64,000 bases of DNA from Prochlorococcus sp. scB245a_520K10 (GCA_000634515.1 JFNU01000004.1:212092-276091), one strand, 5' to 3'; positions 50,771-61,794 are shown, numbered from the stretch's first letter. Program-made: numbers and translations. The notes: generated from the sequence alone by a model not told the origin.

Positions 50771-51355
50771 ATGATTTTTAAAAAAAAAGAATTTTTTTTA
50801 TTAATTTTTTTAATTTTATTGCAATCATGCTCAGGAGGGAGGATTGGAAATTTTCTTGAAATTAGTTTTAAAGATTTAGAAAAAATAAGTCAAGATGAAG
50901 ATTTAAAAAAGAATTTAGTAAACAAAGATACCGTCATAAAAGAAGACAAAGAAATTGACGATAAAAAAAATAAAAAAATAAAAAAAGTAGAAAAGCCAAA
51001 AAATGTTCTAAAGAATAAAAAGGATATCAATTTAGAAAAAGAAAACAAAGAAATTGACGATAAAAAAAATAAAAAAATAAAAAAAGTAGAAAAGCCAAAA
51101 AATGTTCTAAAGAATAAAAAGGATATCAATTTAGAAAAAACATCAAAACAAAAAAATAACAAAATTAAGAATTTTTCAAAAAAAAGAAATATTGAGCTCC
51201 AATCTTACAAAATAATTTTCATTTTAAAAGATGTTGATCCAAAGGATCCAACCGAAGAGTTAAGTTCCATATTAACTAATTCTGAGGTAAATTTTGAAAT
51301 AGAAAAGATTGAACGTATCTTAGACTCAAAAAATAAAACTATGAATAAAAATTGA
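50771..51355 (+). CDS. putative lipoprotein with internal 33-aa tandem duplication, Lys-rich
   Basis: Lipobox LLQSC near the N-terminus; KEIDDKKNKKIKKVEKPKNVLKNKKDINLEK repeated twice. Confidence 0.75.
   Translation: MIFKKKEFFLLIFLILLQSCSGGRIGNFLEISFKDLEKISQDEDLKKNLVNKDTVIKEDKEIDDKKNKKIKKVEKPKNVLKNKKDINLEKENKEIDDKKNKKIKKVEKPKNVLKNKKDINLEKTSKQKNNKIKNFSKKRNIELQSYKIIFILKDVDPKDPTEELSSILTNSEVNFEIEKIERILDSKNKTMNKN
50947..51139 (+). repeat. 99-bp tandem direct repeat (copies 50947-51045 and 51046-51139)
   Basis: Second copy reads identical over about 94 nt; periodicity 99 bp = 33 codons. Confidence 0.92.
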
Positions 51356-51374
51356 TTAAAAATATTCAACAAAA

Positions 51375-52013
51375 ATGAAAATAACAACAAAAACTGAAGC
51401 TTTAAATATTGTAGAGACCTCATATCTTGCATCTTTATCGGCTTTATTATGGGTTGCCTTGTATTATTTACCAATTGGGGGAGCTTTATTACGATTGATT
51501 TTACCCCTCCCAATGATCCTCTTGCATTTGAGAAGAGGAACTAAAACTGCATTGGAAGGACTACTGATACAATTTCTACTTTTATTTATAATTATGGGCC
51601 CTGTTAGAGGAACCTTGTTTTTATTCCCTTATGGGATCTTGGCTTTTTGGTTAGGCTGGTGTTGGTTTAAAGAAAAGAGTTGGAGATTAAGTTTAACCAT
51701 TGGAGTCATTATTGGAACCCTCGGTTTCTTTCTACGAGTAATAGCATTATCCACATTGGTTGGAGATAATCTTTGGGTGTTAATTACTAGAGCAAGTTAT
51801 GGTTTGATAGAAAAGTTTATTGGATTATTAAATTTACCTTTTTCTCCATCAATTTTAAGTATTCAATTAGGTGCAATTTTTTTAATAATTTTCCAAGAAA
51901 TCGTTTATGTTTTAACGGTACACATAGTTGCCTACTCTCTTTTCCCAAGATTTAAATTAACTATTCCGGATCCTCCGAGATTAATAAATAGTTTAGTTGA
52001 TTTAAATAATTGA
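51375..52013 (+). CDS. DUF2232 membrane protein
   Basis: LSALLWVALYYLPIGGALLRLILPLPMILLHLRRGTKTALEG. Confidence 0.85.
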   Translation: MKITTKTEALNIVETSYLASLSALLWVALYYLPIGGALLRLILPLPMILLHLRRGTKTALEGLLIQFLLLFIIMGPVRGTLFLFPYGILAFWLGWCWFKEKSWRLSLTIGVIIGTLGFFLRVIALSTLVGDNLWVLITRASYGLIEKFIGLLNLPFSPSILSIQLGAIFLIIFQEIVYVLTVHIVAYSLFPRFKLTIPDPPRLINSLVDLNN

Positions 52014-52025
52014 AAATAAATAAGA

Positions 52026-53183
52026 ATGTATAGTAAAGAGTTAGGGATAAATTTTTTTGGAAATGAATCCAATAAAAAAAGGAAACTTAAAAGGATAGAT
52101 ATACTGAAAAAGAATATAAATAATTTCAAAATTTTTCTTGTAATTGCAGGCACTAATACCTCTCAAATAAAGGGAATTTCCGCTGCCGGTATTAATGCAA
52201 AGTCAAGGAGAAAAACTGCCCTCGCTGACGCCGAATTTTTGCTTATGGGGGCTTCAAAAGATCATAAATATAAATTGCCTCCCCTCACTGCAGGAGTAAC
52301 CCCGGCCCTAATAAGTCATGTTTGTTCAAAGCTTATAAATGTTTATCCAGTTATTGTTCCTTTGGGAATAGAAGTAAAACCTTACTTTAATCATTTGATT
52401 GTAGAAGATGAGGATTTGGGACCATCAAATTGTCTTACTACTGGTAAATCTATGCCCAGAGAAAGAGTTGTAAATCTCTATAAAGGAGGTCTTGAAATAG
52501 GAAAATCCTCAAAACAACCTATCTTAATTTCTGAATCTGTCCCAGGTGGCACAACAACTGCTCAAGCTGTAATGGAGGCTTTTGGTTTGCGAGTGTCTAA
52601 TTTAGTAGGGAGTAGTTTATTTAAAGCTCCAAGAGATCTCAGAAGAAAAGTAGTTCAAAAGGGACTTTTAAATGCAAATCTCAAGAATGATTTTGACTCT
52701 TTTGATGTCGTCGCGGCAGTTGGAGATCCTTTCCAAGCTTTCTCCATGGGTTTATTAATTGGTGCTAGGTTAGCAAAACAACCTGTGATATTGTCCGGTG
52801 GAAGTCAAATGTTGGCTGTAACTTTGCTTGTATTAGAATTCTTAGGTTCAAATAATAAAGATGACTTTATTGAGAATATTTTTATTGCAACAACGGGCTG
52901 GCTTGTAAAAGATAATTCTTTAAATGATTTATTAAATTTAATTAATGAAAAATATGATGTCAACTTATTAGGCTTAGCAAGCCCTTTAAATTTTAAATCT
53001 TCAATATACAAAGAATTGAAGGATTATGAAATGGGTCATGTAAAAGAAGGAGTAGGTGCTGGTGGAATATCATTACTTGCTTACTTAAATGGATTTAAAA
53101 ATGACGAAATAGTTTCATTGTGTCAACAAAATCTGGAAATGATGAAGAGTCTAGGTCAAATTTCTTTAGAGAAGGATTGCTAA
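52026..53183 (+). CDS. cobT: nicotinate-nucleotide phosphoribosyltransferase, TIGR00303-type CobT
   Basis: AGTNTSQIKGISAAGINAKSRRKTALADAEFL, ESVPGGTTTAQAV, VKEGVGAGGISLLAYLNG. Confidence 0.88.
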   Translation: MYSKELGINFFGNESNKKRKLKRIDILKKNINNFKIFLVIAGTNTSQIKGISAAGINAKSRRKTALADAEFLLMGASKDHKYKLPPLTAGVTPALISHVCSKLINVYPVIVPLGIEVKPYFNHLIVEDEDLGPSNCLTTGKSMPRERVVNLYKGGLEIGKSSKQPILISESVPGGTTTAQAVMEAFGLRVSNLVGSSLFKAPRDLRRKVVQKGLLNANLKNDFDSFDVVAAVGDPFQAFSMGLLIGARLAKQPVILSGGSQMLAVTLLVLEFLGSNNKDDFIENIFIATTGWLVKDNSLNDLLNLINEKYDVNLLGLASPLNFKSSIYKELKDYEMGHVKEGVGAGGISLLAYLNGFKNDEIVSLCQQNLEMMKSLGQISLEKDC

Positions 53184-54182
53184 ATGTTTTCAAAATTTGC
53201 AACCAGAAGAGAATTTTTAAATTGGGGTAAACTTTCTCTTTTATTTCTCTTAACCTCTTGTAGTAAGGTTCCAAATAAAGTAAAGATTGCGCTACAAAAT
53301 TCTTTTTATCCAAAATCTTTTAAAGATACTATTCCAAAAGATTGGAAGCAGGAAAAAATTAATTTTGAAAATATTCAGCAACAAAAAAATAGAAACATAA
53401 TTTTAGATTCTGACTTTACATTAATAAATGATGGATGGGTTAATGGTATAAATTTTGCGGAATTTGAAAAAATAAATCAGTATACATTGATCGAAAATCT
53501 TGATAAGAGATCGATAGATTTTTTAGGAAGTTTTAATGAAAATCAAAGAAGTAAATTATTTCCTATTGGAGTAGTTCCTTACACAATTATAATTAAAAAT
53601 AATAAAGAACTAATAAATTCAGCAAGAACTTCTTGGGATTTCCTTCTTTCTAAAAAATTAACGGGGAAAATTATTTTTCCACAAAGTCCCAGAATAATAT
53701 TGTCAATTGCTAAAAAAATTAATTCTACTAACTCTTTAAAAAAACTCAAAAGCCAAGCGATGTTATTTGATGACAAAAATATGCTCAATTGGTTGATTAA
53801 TTCTGATGCTTGCGTAGCCATAGTGCCTTACAGTCTCTGCTCAAAATATTTAAAAATAGATCCAAGGCTTTCTTTAGTTTTCCCAAGCGAAGGAGTACCT
53901 CTAATGTGGCATTTTCTCCTTAGCCGATCAAATCTAAATAATGAAATATTAATTAAATGGATTAAATCTTTAGAAAAAAAATCAATAGTAGATAAATTAG
54001 TAAGTCAAGGATGGTATCTACCATTTAATAGTGATTATTTGCAAACTAAATATAAATCTGGGATGTCCACAATATCAGGCCCCTCTAAGAAATGTTGGGA
54101 TAATAGTTGGTCTTTCTCTGTCTTAACAAGTGAACAAAAAATTAATCTTCAAAATTCCTGGAATGAATCTTTAACCCCATAA
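53184..54182 (+). CDS. putative extracellular solute-binding lipoprotein (PotD-like)
   Basis: Lipobox-like LLTSC; periplasmic-binding-protein-like VVPYTIIIKN...SWDFLLSKKLTGKIIFPQSPR. Confidence 0.7.
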   Translation: MFSKFATRREFLNWGKLSLLFLLTSCSKVPNKVKIALQNSFYPKSFKDTIPKDWKQEKINFENIQQQKNRNIILDSDFTLINDGWVNGINFAEFEKINQYTLIENLDKRSIDFLGSFNENQRSKLFPIGVVPYTIIIKNNKELINSARTSWDFLLSKKLTGKIIFPQSPRIILSIAKKINSTNSLKKLKSQAMLFDDKNMLNWLINSDACVAIVPYSLCSKYLKIDPRLSLVFPSEGVPLMWHFLLSRSNLNNEILIKWIKSLEKKSIVDKLVSQGWYLPFNSDYLQTKYKSGMSTISGPSKKCWDNSWSFSVLTSEQKINLQNSWNESLTP

Positions 54183-55313
54183 TCTTTTTGTCGGAGTGTC
54201 AATTAATAAGTTATGGGTTTGTTTTAATAAATTTGGAATATCTAATTTACTAGGACATTTAGGAATACATTCATTACACTCTTGACAAAAAGAGGAATTT
54301 TTTTCTTCCCACCAGTGGCCAGCTTTTCCTATTAAGTTGTATCTTTCTTTTGAAAATTCTAATTGGCCATAACCAATAGATATGTTCCTCAAACGAAGGA
54401 TTTCTGGAATAGGTATTTGATTTGGGCATGGTAGACAACTTCTGCATTGCTCACATTTAGTTGAGTCTAATCTTTTATTAGCCAACTCCTCAATTTTATT
54501 CAGGGCGTTTATTTCAGGAGTTGAAAGTCTCTCGCAAGAGTTTCTAAGTTTATAGGCAAACTCAAAATCTTTTTTGTTTGTGGCTCCTAAGGACAAAGTT
54601 GTAATTCCTTTCGCCAACAAAAATCTATATGCTAACTCTAATGGATGAAAAGGCTTAGAGGCCTCCAATAAAATATCACTTGGAGAATATAATCTTCCGC
54701 CTTTATCAGCTGGTGATATTGCTAAAACTCCCATACCTTTTTTTATAGCTTGCTCTGCCAAAGTAATTTTAGATTGATCTAAATAATGTAAATGAAGACT
54801 ACAAAAACTAAAAACTTCACTGTTAATTGCTTCTTTAATAAGAGAATAACTTCCATGTGAACTAAATCCAACTTGATCAACTAGTTCTTTCTCAAGTATC
54901 CATGATATGAATTTCTTCCCCTCTCCAGCTAGTACCCAATCAAGATGTTCTTTTAAGTTAACTCCGTGAATTGCAAGATTATTAATTTTCTCGCGATTTA
55001 AATTTTTAAGAGAATTTTTAAAATTATTTTTTAAAAATTCAAAATCACCTTTTGGCAAAACTTTGGTAGTAATCACCCAATTTTTTTCTTTTATATTTTC
55101 TTCTTTTGCTAGTTTTTTTATTGACTTTCCAATAAGTGATTCGGCATCACCATAAGAATGTGCTGTTTCGATATGGTTAATTCCTACGTAATATGCATTT
55201 TTTATTGCGCTACACATTTTTTCGATACTTTCAGTTGATCGCATTGTCCCTAAAGTGAATAAGCTCACTTTTGCCCCTTTACCAAATGATCTTTTTTGTG
55301 AATTAATAATCAT
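54171..55313 (-). CDS. aldo/keto reductase family protein with C-terminal 4Fe-4S motifs
   Basis: IETAHSYGDAESLIGKSIKK; CEQCRSCLPCPNQIPIP and CQECNECIPKCPSKLDIP. Confidence 0.93.
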   Translation of the reverse strand: MIINSQKRSFGKGAKVSLFTLGTMRSTESIEKMCSAIKNAYYVGINHIETAHSYGDAESLIGKSIKKLAKEENIKEKNWVITTKVLPKGDFEFLKNNFKNSLKNLNREKINNLAIHGVNLKEHLDWVLAGEGKKFISWILEKELVDQVGFSSHGSYSLIKEAINSEVFSFCSLHLHYLDQSKITLAEQAIKKGMGVLAISPADKGGRLYSPSDILLEASKPFHPLELAYRFLLAKGITTLSLGATNKKDFEFAYKLRNSCERLSTPEINALNKIEELANKRLDSTKCEQCRSCLPCPNQIPIPEILRLRNISIGYGQLEFSKERYNLIGKAGHWWEEKNSSFCQECNECIPKCPSKLDIPNLLKQTHNLLIDTPTKRLWG

Positions 55314-55425
55314 CTAAAAATGATCAATTTCTTTTTATTTACTCTTTAATTTATTTATAGTTGAAAATGATTTAAAGTAAATTAAAGTAAATACAAAATT
55401 TTGTAAAAATATTTTTCTTAAATCT

Positions 55426-56079
55426 ATGTTCACAGGAATAATCCAATCAATTGGAAAACTAAAACAGGAAAAAAATATATTAGAAATTGAAATTCTAGAC
55501 AATTTTTTTGATATGGCAATCGGTGACAGCATAGCTGTTGATGGAATTTGTTTGACAGTTAAAGAAATTTTTCAAAATAAATTTACGGTTGATGTTAGTG
55601 AGGAAACATTAAAAAAAACAACTTTAGGATTAAAGTCTAATCTTAATCAGATTGTCAATTTGGAGCCTGCTCTTCGTATATCTGATCGTCTTGGTGGACA
55701 TATTGTGAGCGGACATATTGATGGCCTTGGGAAAGTTGAGAATATAGAAAAATTAGAGAAATCTTGGCTTTTATCAATCAAGTGGAAAAATATTAATTTT
55801 TCAAAATATGTAGTTGATAAAGGCAGTATTTGTGTAAATGGCATCAGTCTTACAATTGCAAAATATGAGAAGGAAGGAGAAATATTTACTATTGCAATAA
55901 TTCCTCATACTTGGCATAACACAAATCTTAATAAATTAAATGTTGGTGATAACGTAAATCTTGAGGCAGATGCACTAATCAAATATGTTGAGAAATTACT
56001 TTTGTTTAATAGGAATAATAAAGAAGATTTTTCTGAAAATACTATCTCTTCAGAGTGGCTCAAAGAAAACGGCTGGTAA
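55426..56079 (+). CDS. ribE: riboflavin synthase alpha subunit
   Basis: MFTGIIQSIGKL, VDGICLTV, NLEPALRISDRLGGHIVSGHIDG, VNGISLTI. Confidence 0.97.
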   Translation: MFTGIIQSIGKLKQEKNILEIEILDNFFDMAIGDSIAVDGICLTVKEIFQNKFTVDVSEETLKKTTLGLKSNLNQIVNLEPALRISDRLGGHIVSGHIDGLGKVENIEKLEKSWLLSIKWKNINFSKYVVDKGSICVNGISLTIAKYEKEGEIFTIAIIPHTWHNTNLNKLNVGDNVNLEADALIKYVEKLLLFNRNNKEDFSENTISSEWLKENGW

Positions 56080-56087
56080 TATTTTTT

Positions 56088-56441
56088 CTAATTTAATGGA
56101 ATCAGATAAATTGTCTTTGATTCTTTTTTAAGATCAATTTTAAATTCCTTCCCAGGTTCTAGACCTAATTTCTTGGTGTATGCATGACCTATTAATAGGT
56201 TCCCATTACCGTGAACCTTAGTTTTAAATTCTGCTTGCCTGCCTCTAGAAGCTCTATCACCACTTTTTCCTTGACGACCATTTCCTATTTTGTAACCCTT
56301 GGCTTCGATAAGCGCCCTATAGAAACTTTTTCTTAAGACTCTACCGCTAGGACCTACATAACCACATCCTTTTGCTATCTCATCTTCAGATTTTTTACTT
56401 AATAATTTTGCTTTTTCAAGAAGTTCTTTTCCTTCTAGCAT
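56088..56441 (-). CDS. AbrB-family transcriptional regulator (cyAbrB)
   Basis: CGYVGPSGRVLRKSFYRALIEAKGYKIG; C-terminal GNGNLLIGHAYTKKLGLEPGKEFKI. Confidence 0.92.
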   Translation of the reverse strand: MLEGKELLEKAKLLSKKSEDEIAKGCGYVGPSGRVLRKSFYRALIEAKGYKIGNGRQGKSGDRASRGRQAEFKTKVHGNGNLLIGHAYTKKLGLEPGKEFKIDLKKESKTIYLIPLN

Positions 56442-56539
56442 TAGCTGTCCAATTTCTAATTATATATTCTTACTAAAAAAGAGTTCTGTGGCAATATAAA
56501 TTAATAAAAAATATATTTAATAATTAAGATTTATTAACC

Positions 56540-57142
56540 TCATAAGAGGTACAAAATAATAAATAAAATTACCCATATTCCATCTACAAAATGCCAGTAT
56601 AATTCAACAGCTTCTAAAGGAAACATATTTTGACTAGTGACTCTTCCGCCATTTATTCTCGATTGCCAAGCAATAATTAAAATCATTAAAGTGCCTAAAG
56701 TAACATGTAGTCCATGAAAGCCAGTGAGAGCATAAAAAGTACTTGCAAATAAATTATCGGTTAATCCAAAAGGTAAATGAAAATATTCAAATAATTGACA
56801 GATTAAAAAAATTATTCCAAGAAAAGCAGTAAAAAATAACCACCTTTGGGAATCAGAGTTTTTATCTTTCAAAAGTGCTTTACCTGCCTTATGGAAAGTT
56901 GCACTACTGACAAGTAATAAAATTGTATTTAGTGTAGGTATTGGGAGCTCTAATTCATAGATAGCCCCATCAGGCAATGGATTTACAGCTTTATAAGTGA
57001 GATAAGCAGCGAAGAATCCAGCAAAAGTCATTCCATCAGCAATTAAAAATGTTATGAGACCAAACATTCTGAAGTCTTCATGTTTCTCATTAACTTCAGA
57101 ATTATTTTTTTGAATCTCTTTTGAGCTATCAAGAGTTGTCAT
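56540..57142 (-). CDS. ctaE: cytochrome c oxidase subunit III
   Basis: ALTGFHGLHVTLGTLMILI, YWHFVDGIWVILFIILYLL. Confidence 0.97.
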   Translation of the reverse strand: MTTLDSSKEIQKNNSEVNEKHEDFRMFGLITFLIADGMTFAGFFAAYLTYKAVNPLPDGAIYELELPIPTLNTILLLVSSATFHKAGKALLKDKNSDSQRWLFFTAFLGIIFLICQLFEYFHLPFGLTDNLFASTFYALTGFHGLHVTLGTLMILIIAWQSRINGGRVTSQNMFPLEAVELYWHFVDGIWVILFIILYLL

Positions 57143-57148
57143 ATATTC

Positions 57149-58774
57149 TTATTTTTGTTCAGAAAACTGTTTACCATAACCATAAGGTTCTTCAACTAAT
57201 GGTGCTTCTCCTTCCCAATTTTCAACTGGAGGAGGAGAAGATGTTAACCATTCAGGTGTAAGAGCATTCCAAGGGTTGTCTCCAGAATCTTTACCGTTTC
57301 TCACACTAAGGAATATGTTAATTAAAAAAGGAATTGTACTTATAGCCATTAAGAGAGCCCCTAAACTACTAATTTGATTAACTAGCTGAAATTGAGGATC
57401 ATATTCTGCAACTCTTCTTGGCATTCCGTTTAAACCTAGCCAATGTTGTGGAGCAAAGCACAAGTTAAATCCAATAAAGGTAATTATAAAATGTAAAATT
57501 CCCAATTTTTCACTTAGCATTTTCCCAGTTACTTTTGGGAACCAATGATATATCGATGAGAAAATAATAAAAACAGTCCCTCCATAAACTATGTAATGAA
57601 AATGGGCTACAACGAAATAGGTATCATGTACGTGAATATCAAAAGGAACCTGTGCCAGAGCAACTCCTGTAATTCCTCCAAAAACAAAATTTATAATAAA
57701 TCCACAAGAGAATAACATCGCACTATTGATGGAAATTTTACCTCCCCATAATGTTGCAACCCAATTGAAAAATTTTATCCCTGTTGGAACAGCAATAAAT
57801 GCTGTAGCGATAGTAAAGAACAATCTCATCCAAGGAGGGGTTCCACTAGTAAACATATGATGCGCCCAAACGACTAAACCTAAAACAACTATCCCCATTA
57901 TTGAAAAAACCATTGTTGTATATCCAAAAAGTGGTTTTCTAGCATGTACTGGAAGTATTTCGCTAACTAAACCAAAGGCAGGAAGTACCATAATGTAAAC
58001 AGCTGGATGAGAATAAAACCAAAATAAATGCTGATAAACTACGACATTGCCACCTAAAACAGGATTGAAAAACCCTGTATTAGCGATGATATCAAAACTA
58101 AGTAGAATTAATGTACCCGCCAAAACAGGAGTTGACAAAACAACTAGTAGACTCGTCCCAAGCATTGCCCAACAATACATAGGCAATTGCATGAGTTTTA
58201 ATCCTGGCCTTCTTAATTTGATAATGGTGGCTATAAAGTTTATTCCACCAAAGATAGAACTGCCTCCAAGTAATAAAACGCTCATAATCCAAATTATTTG
58301 TCCCGATTGAGGAGTAGTTATGCTCAAGGGTGGATAAGCTGTCCATCCAGCCTGAGCAGCACCTTCAACAAAATAGCTCGCGACCAGCATCAAACCCGAA
58401 GGAGGAATTAGCCAAAAAGCTACGGCATTTAATCTTGGGAATGCCATATCTCTTGCACCCACATAAAATGGAATTAAATAATTTCCAAAAGCACCGTTAA
58501 CTACAGGCACTATCCAAAGGAATATCATTATTGTTCCATGTAAAGTTAAAACTTGGTTATATACATCTCTTGGCATAAAGTCAGACATTGGACTAGCTAG
58601 TTCAATTCTTATAGCGCTAGCTAAGGTTCCTCCTATTAAATAGAAAAGAAAACCGCAAACCAAATATTGTATTCCAATTACTTTATGATCAAGACTAAAA
58701 CTAAAGTATCTAAGCCAGCCTTTAGGTTGGAGACTTTCATTATCAGTTTTTTGTGGATCGATTGATATTGTCAT
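57149..58774 (-). CDS. ctaD: cytochrome c oxidase subunit I
   Basis: HLFWFYSHPAVYIMVLPAFG, HDTYFVVAHFHYIVYGG. Confidence 0.99.
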   Translation of the reverse strand: MTISIDPQKTDNESLQPKGWLRYFSFSLDHKVIGIQYLVCGFLFYLIGGTLASAIRIELASPMSDFMPRDVYNQVLTLHGTIMIFLWIVPVVNGAFGNYLIPFYVGARDMAFPRLNAVAFWLIPPSGLMLVASYFVEGAAQAGWTAYPPLSITTPQSGQIIWIMSVLLLGGSSIFGGINFIATIIKLRRPGLKLMQLPMYCWAMLGTSLLVVLSTPVLAGTLILLSFDIIANTGFFNPVLGGNVVVYQHLFWFYSHPAVYIMVLPAFGLVSEILPVHARKPLFGYTTMVFSIMGIVVLGLVVWAHHMFTSGTPPWMRLFFTIATAFIAVPTGIKFFNWVATLWGGKISINSAMLFSCGFIINFVFGGITGVALAQVPFDIHVHDTYFVVAHFHYIVYGGTVFIIFSSIYHWFPKVTGKMLSEKLGILHFIITFIGFNLCFAPQHWLGLNGMPRRVAEYDPQFQLVNQISSLGALLMAISTIPFLINIFLSVRNGKDSGDNPWNALTPEWLTSSPPPVENWEGEAPLVEEPYGYGKQFSEQK

Positions 58775-59571
58775 AAATTTACCTCTGTTTTTTTATTTTT
58801 GTTAAACCAATCGTTGTAATCAGATTCTTCTTCAACAATTATGGAGGCTCTCATTCCTCCATGATATGGGCCACACAATTCTGCACAAATTATTGGATAT
58901 TTACCTACTTTTGTAGGAGTAAAGTTTAGAACAGTTGGTTGTCCAGGAATAATATCCTGTTTAATTCTGAACTCAGGCACCCAAAAAGCATGAATGACAT
59001 CTTTAGATTCCATTCTCATCGATACTTTTTGATCAACAGGAACATGTAGTTCTCCAGATATAAAATTGCCTTTGGGATAATTGAATAAAAATGCAAATTG
59101 CATAGCCGAAACTTCAATTGATAAATTATTTGATACTTGGTTATCAGAAGTTTGACTAATTCCAGCCCATATTTTTTCAGAATTTGAACTCATCATTTCG
59201 TGGTTATGATTTAGTTCCTTCATCCCTCCCATTCTGTCGTAGATGTTGTAACTATATAAACCTATTAATAAAACAATTATTGAAGGGATAATTGTCCATA
59301 CAATTTCTAAGCTTAAATTTCCCTCTAAAGCTATACCATCACCTATTTGATCATTTTTTTTTCTAAACTTAAATAAACTATAAATAACTGCTATTGTCAT
59401 TCCTATAAAAATAATTAAGCCTATGATGAAAAGAATTTTAAATAGTTCATCGTAAATTGGCGCATTAATACTTGCTTCAGCAGGGAGCAAATTTACATTA
59501 AATCCAATCCAAAAAGATATAGCAAAAACAAGTGAAATAATTAGTATTAAATAAATGTTTTTATTTAACAA
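58771..59571 (-). CDS. ctaC: cytochrome c oxidase subunit II
   Basis: DVIHAFWVPEFRIKQDIIPGQ; CuA motif CAELCGPYHGGM. Confidence 0.98.
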   Translation of the reverse strand: MLNKNIYLILIISLVFAISFWIGFNVNLLPAEASINAPIYDELFKILFIIGLIIFIGMTIAVIYSLFKFRKKNDQIGDGIALEGNLSLEIVWTIIPSIIVLLIGLYSYNIYDRMGGMKELNHNHEMMSSNSEKIWAGISQTSDNQVSNNLSIEVSAMQFAFLFNYPKGNFISGELHVPVDQKVSMRMESKDVIHAFWVPEFRIKQDIIPGQPTVLNFTPTKVGKYPIICAELCGPYHGGMRASIIVEEESDYNDWFNKNKKTEVNL

Positions 59572-59791
59572 TTGATGTCAAAAGTTGTAGTTATATTTTT
59601 AAGATATTCAATTTTTTAAATTCTGCATCCTTTGTTAAAAGAAAAGCATTTAAATTCATAACTTCTTAAGATTTAAGAAATAAAAGACGTATTATTAATA
59701 ACTTTTTAGAGTTAATTGTCAGGGAAAAAAGATTAAATCAATAAATTATTTTTTAAATTAAACATATTAATTTTTAATTAATGTTTGGTTT

Positions 59792-60760
59792 TTGAATCTA
59801 AATTATTATGCAAAATATATAGGTTTTATCCATTTGATTAATAACCAATTATATAAATCAAAATATCTGCCAATTTTTAAAAAATTAGGAAGTCATAGCG
59901 TATTTGCACTTATCGCACTAATTGTAATTGGAGGGGCTACGAGAGTGATGGAGGCTGGCCTTGCTTGTCCAGATTGGCCATTATGTTATGGGTCTTTTTT
60001 GCCTTTTAGTCATATGAACCTAAGAGTTTTTCTAGAGTGGTTTCATCGCTTAGATGCTTTTCTTGTTGGAGTATTAATTCTTTTTAAATTTGCTCTATCA
60101 ATTTTATGGAAAAAAGAAATTCCAAATTGGTTACCTAAAACTTATTCATTACTACTTTTTCTTGTTATTGTCCAAGGATCTTTTGGAGCATTAACAGTAA
60201 TAAATCTGCTTGATTCATATACTGTTACGGGCCATCTTTTAATAGCATTTCTCCTTCTCATTACAACAATTTCAATAAATCAAAATTTAGAAAATGACGA
60301 AATAGAAGAGCCATTAATTTGGTGGAGATTATTATTATTTGTTCCTCTTTTACTTACTCTGATTCAATCTTTTATTGGAGTAAGGCTTTCATCAACCTGG
60401 TCAGCGCATATTTGCTTATCTTCTAACAAACAATGCCTAATTTTAAATACTCATAAATTATTTGCTTTTCCAATTACCTTTTCAATCCTATTGATTACTG
60501 CTACTGCAATCTATAAGAGAAGTTTGCTTACTGAAAATTGGAAATATCTTTCAGCACTTATCTTTCTATTGTTTTCCCAAATTGTTTTAGGTGTTTTAAG
60601 TCTTAAAACAAATTTGAATGAACCTATTTTTATTATCGGTCATCAACTTAATGCCTCTTTATTTATTGCGATATTAACAACATTAATCTTTAGAAATCCT
60701 TTTACCAAAAAAGGTCTAAACCACTCCCTAAATTCTCAAATGGTTGGTATCAATTCATGA
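59792..60760 (+). CDS. ctaA: heme A synthase (COX15/CtaA-like)
   Basis: [35 protein letters not shown]. Confidence 0.93.
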   Translation: MNLNYYAKYIGFIHLINNQLYKSKYLPIFKKLGSHSVFALIALIVIGGATRVMEAGLACPDWPLCYGSFLPFSHMNLRVFLEWFHRLDAFLVGVLILFKFALSILWKKEIPNWLPKTYSLLLFLVIVQGSFGALTVINLLDSYTVTGHLLIAFLLLITTISINQNLENDEIEEPLIWWRLLLFVPLLLTLIQSFIGVRLSSTWSAHICLSSNKQCLILNTHKLFAFPITFSILLITATAIYKRSLLTENWKYLSALIFLLFSQIVLGVLSLKTNLNEPIFIIGHQLNASLFIAILTTLIFRNPFTKKGLNHSLNSQMVGINS

Positions 60761-61758
60761 ACAGTAGTAACTTAGAAAACTTAAACTATAAATCTTCAAT
60801 TAGGGATGAAGTTGTACCTTCAAGAAAAAGATTAACTTTACCGCCTTGGCTTGAAGTAGCAAAACCCAGATTAATTCCACTTTTACTGGCAACAACTTTG
60901 GGGGGAATGGCTTTGACGGAGGAATGGCCTTTGTCTTCACCGAAACTTATCTGTACTTTAGGAGGCGGAGCTTTGGCAGCAGCAGCAGCAGGAGCTCTTA
61001 ATTGCTTGTGGGAAATGGAATTGGATAAGAGGATGACAAGAACTAGTAAAAGAGCTTTGCCAGCAGGAAAGTTGTCCTCTGAGACTGTATTTTTAGCTGC
61101 CGTATCATGTACTTTGGCCGCTTCGATGCTTTTAGTAAGTGGTGTAAATTATTTGGCTGCAGGATTAACTCTTCTTGGTTTATTTAGCTACGTAATTTTA
61201 TATACAGTTATTTTGAAACCCCGTACAACAAAAAATATTGTTTTCGGAGGAGTTGCTGGTGCGATACCACCTTTAGTTGGAGCATCTGCTGCTACAGGGC
61301 ATGTAGGTCTTAGTGGTTGGTGGCTGTTTGGTTTAGTAATGTTATGGACTCCTGCTCATTTTTGGGCACTTGCAATTTTGTTGAAGGATGATTACGCATC
61401 TGTTGGTATTCCTATGCTCCCCTCTGTTAAAGGATCTGTTTTTACTGCTAAAGCGATTTCTCGTTATGGATGGGCAACAGTTTTAATGAGTATTATGGGA
61501 GTTTTTGCTTTACCTGAAGGGGGTCTCTTATATGGAATTATGTTATTGCCATTTAATGGAAGACTTTTGCAATTAATAAATGAATTAAAGAAATCTCCTG
61601 ATGATCTTTCAAGAGCAAAGTCTCTTTTTAGGTGGTCTATCCTCTATATGTTTGGTATTTGTTTATTGTTATTGATTTCCAGAACACAACTTTCTGTAGA
61701 ATTTGAGCAGCAAACTATGCAAATATTTTTATCTATATTATCTCTGCTTAGTAATTAA
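60757..61758 (+). CDS. ctaB: protoheme IX farnesyltransferase
   Basis: [49 protein letters not shown]. Confidence 0.97.
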   Translation: MNSSNLENLNYKSSIRDEVVPSRKRLTLPPWLEVAKPRLIPLLLATTLGGMALTEEWPLSSPKLICTLGGGALAAAAAGALNCLWEMELDKRMTRTSKRALPAGKLSSETVFLAAVSCTLAASMLLVSGVNYLAAGLTLLGLFSYVILYTVILKPRTTKNIVFGGVAGAIPPLVGASAATGHVGLSGWWLFGLVMLWTPAHFWALAILLKDDYASVGIPMLPSVKGSVFTAKAISRYGWATVLMSIMGVFALPEGGLLYGIMLLPFNGRLLQLINELKKSPDDLSRAKSLFRWSILYMFGICLLLLISRTQLSVEFEQQTMQIFLSILSLLSN

Positions 61759-61794
61759 ATTAGATGTAAAATGTTTTTTAAGTAAACAGTAAGT

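Noticed and set aside
50890-51162. Minus-strand ORF with repeated FFRTFFGFSTFFIFLFFLSS
   Set aside because: Antisense shadow of the Lys-rich duplicated lipoprotein; the repeat comes from the plus-strand 99-bp duplication.
55370-55395. Short direct repeat TTAAAGTAAA upstream of ribE (possible riboswitch)
   Set aside because: Only a 10-bp A/T repeat; no conserved FMN-riboswitch core visible.
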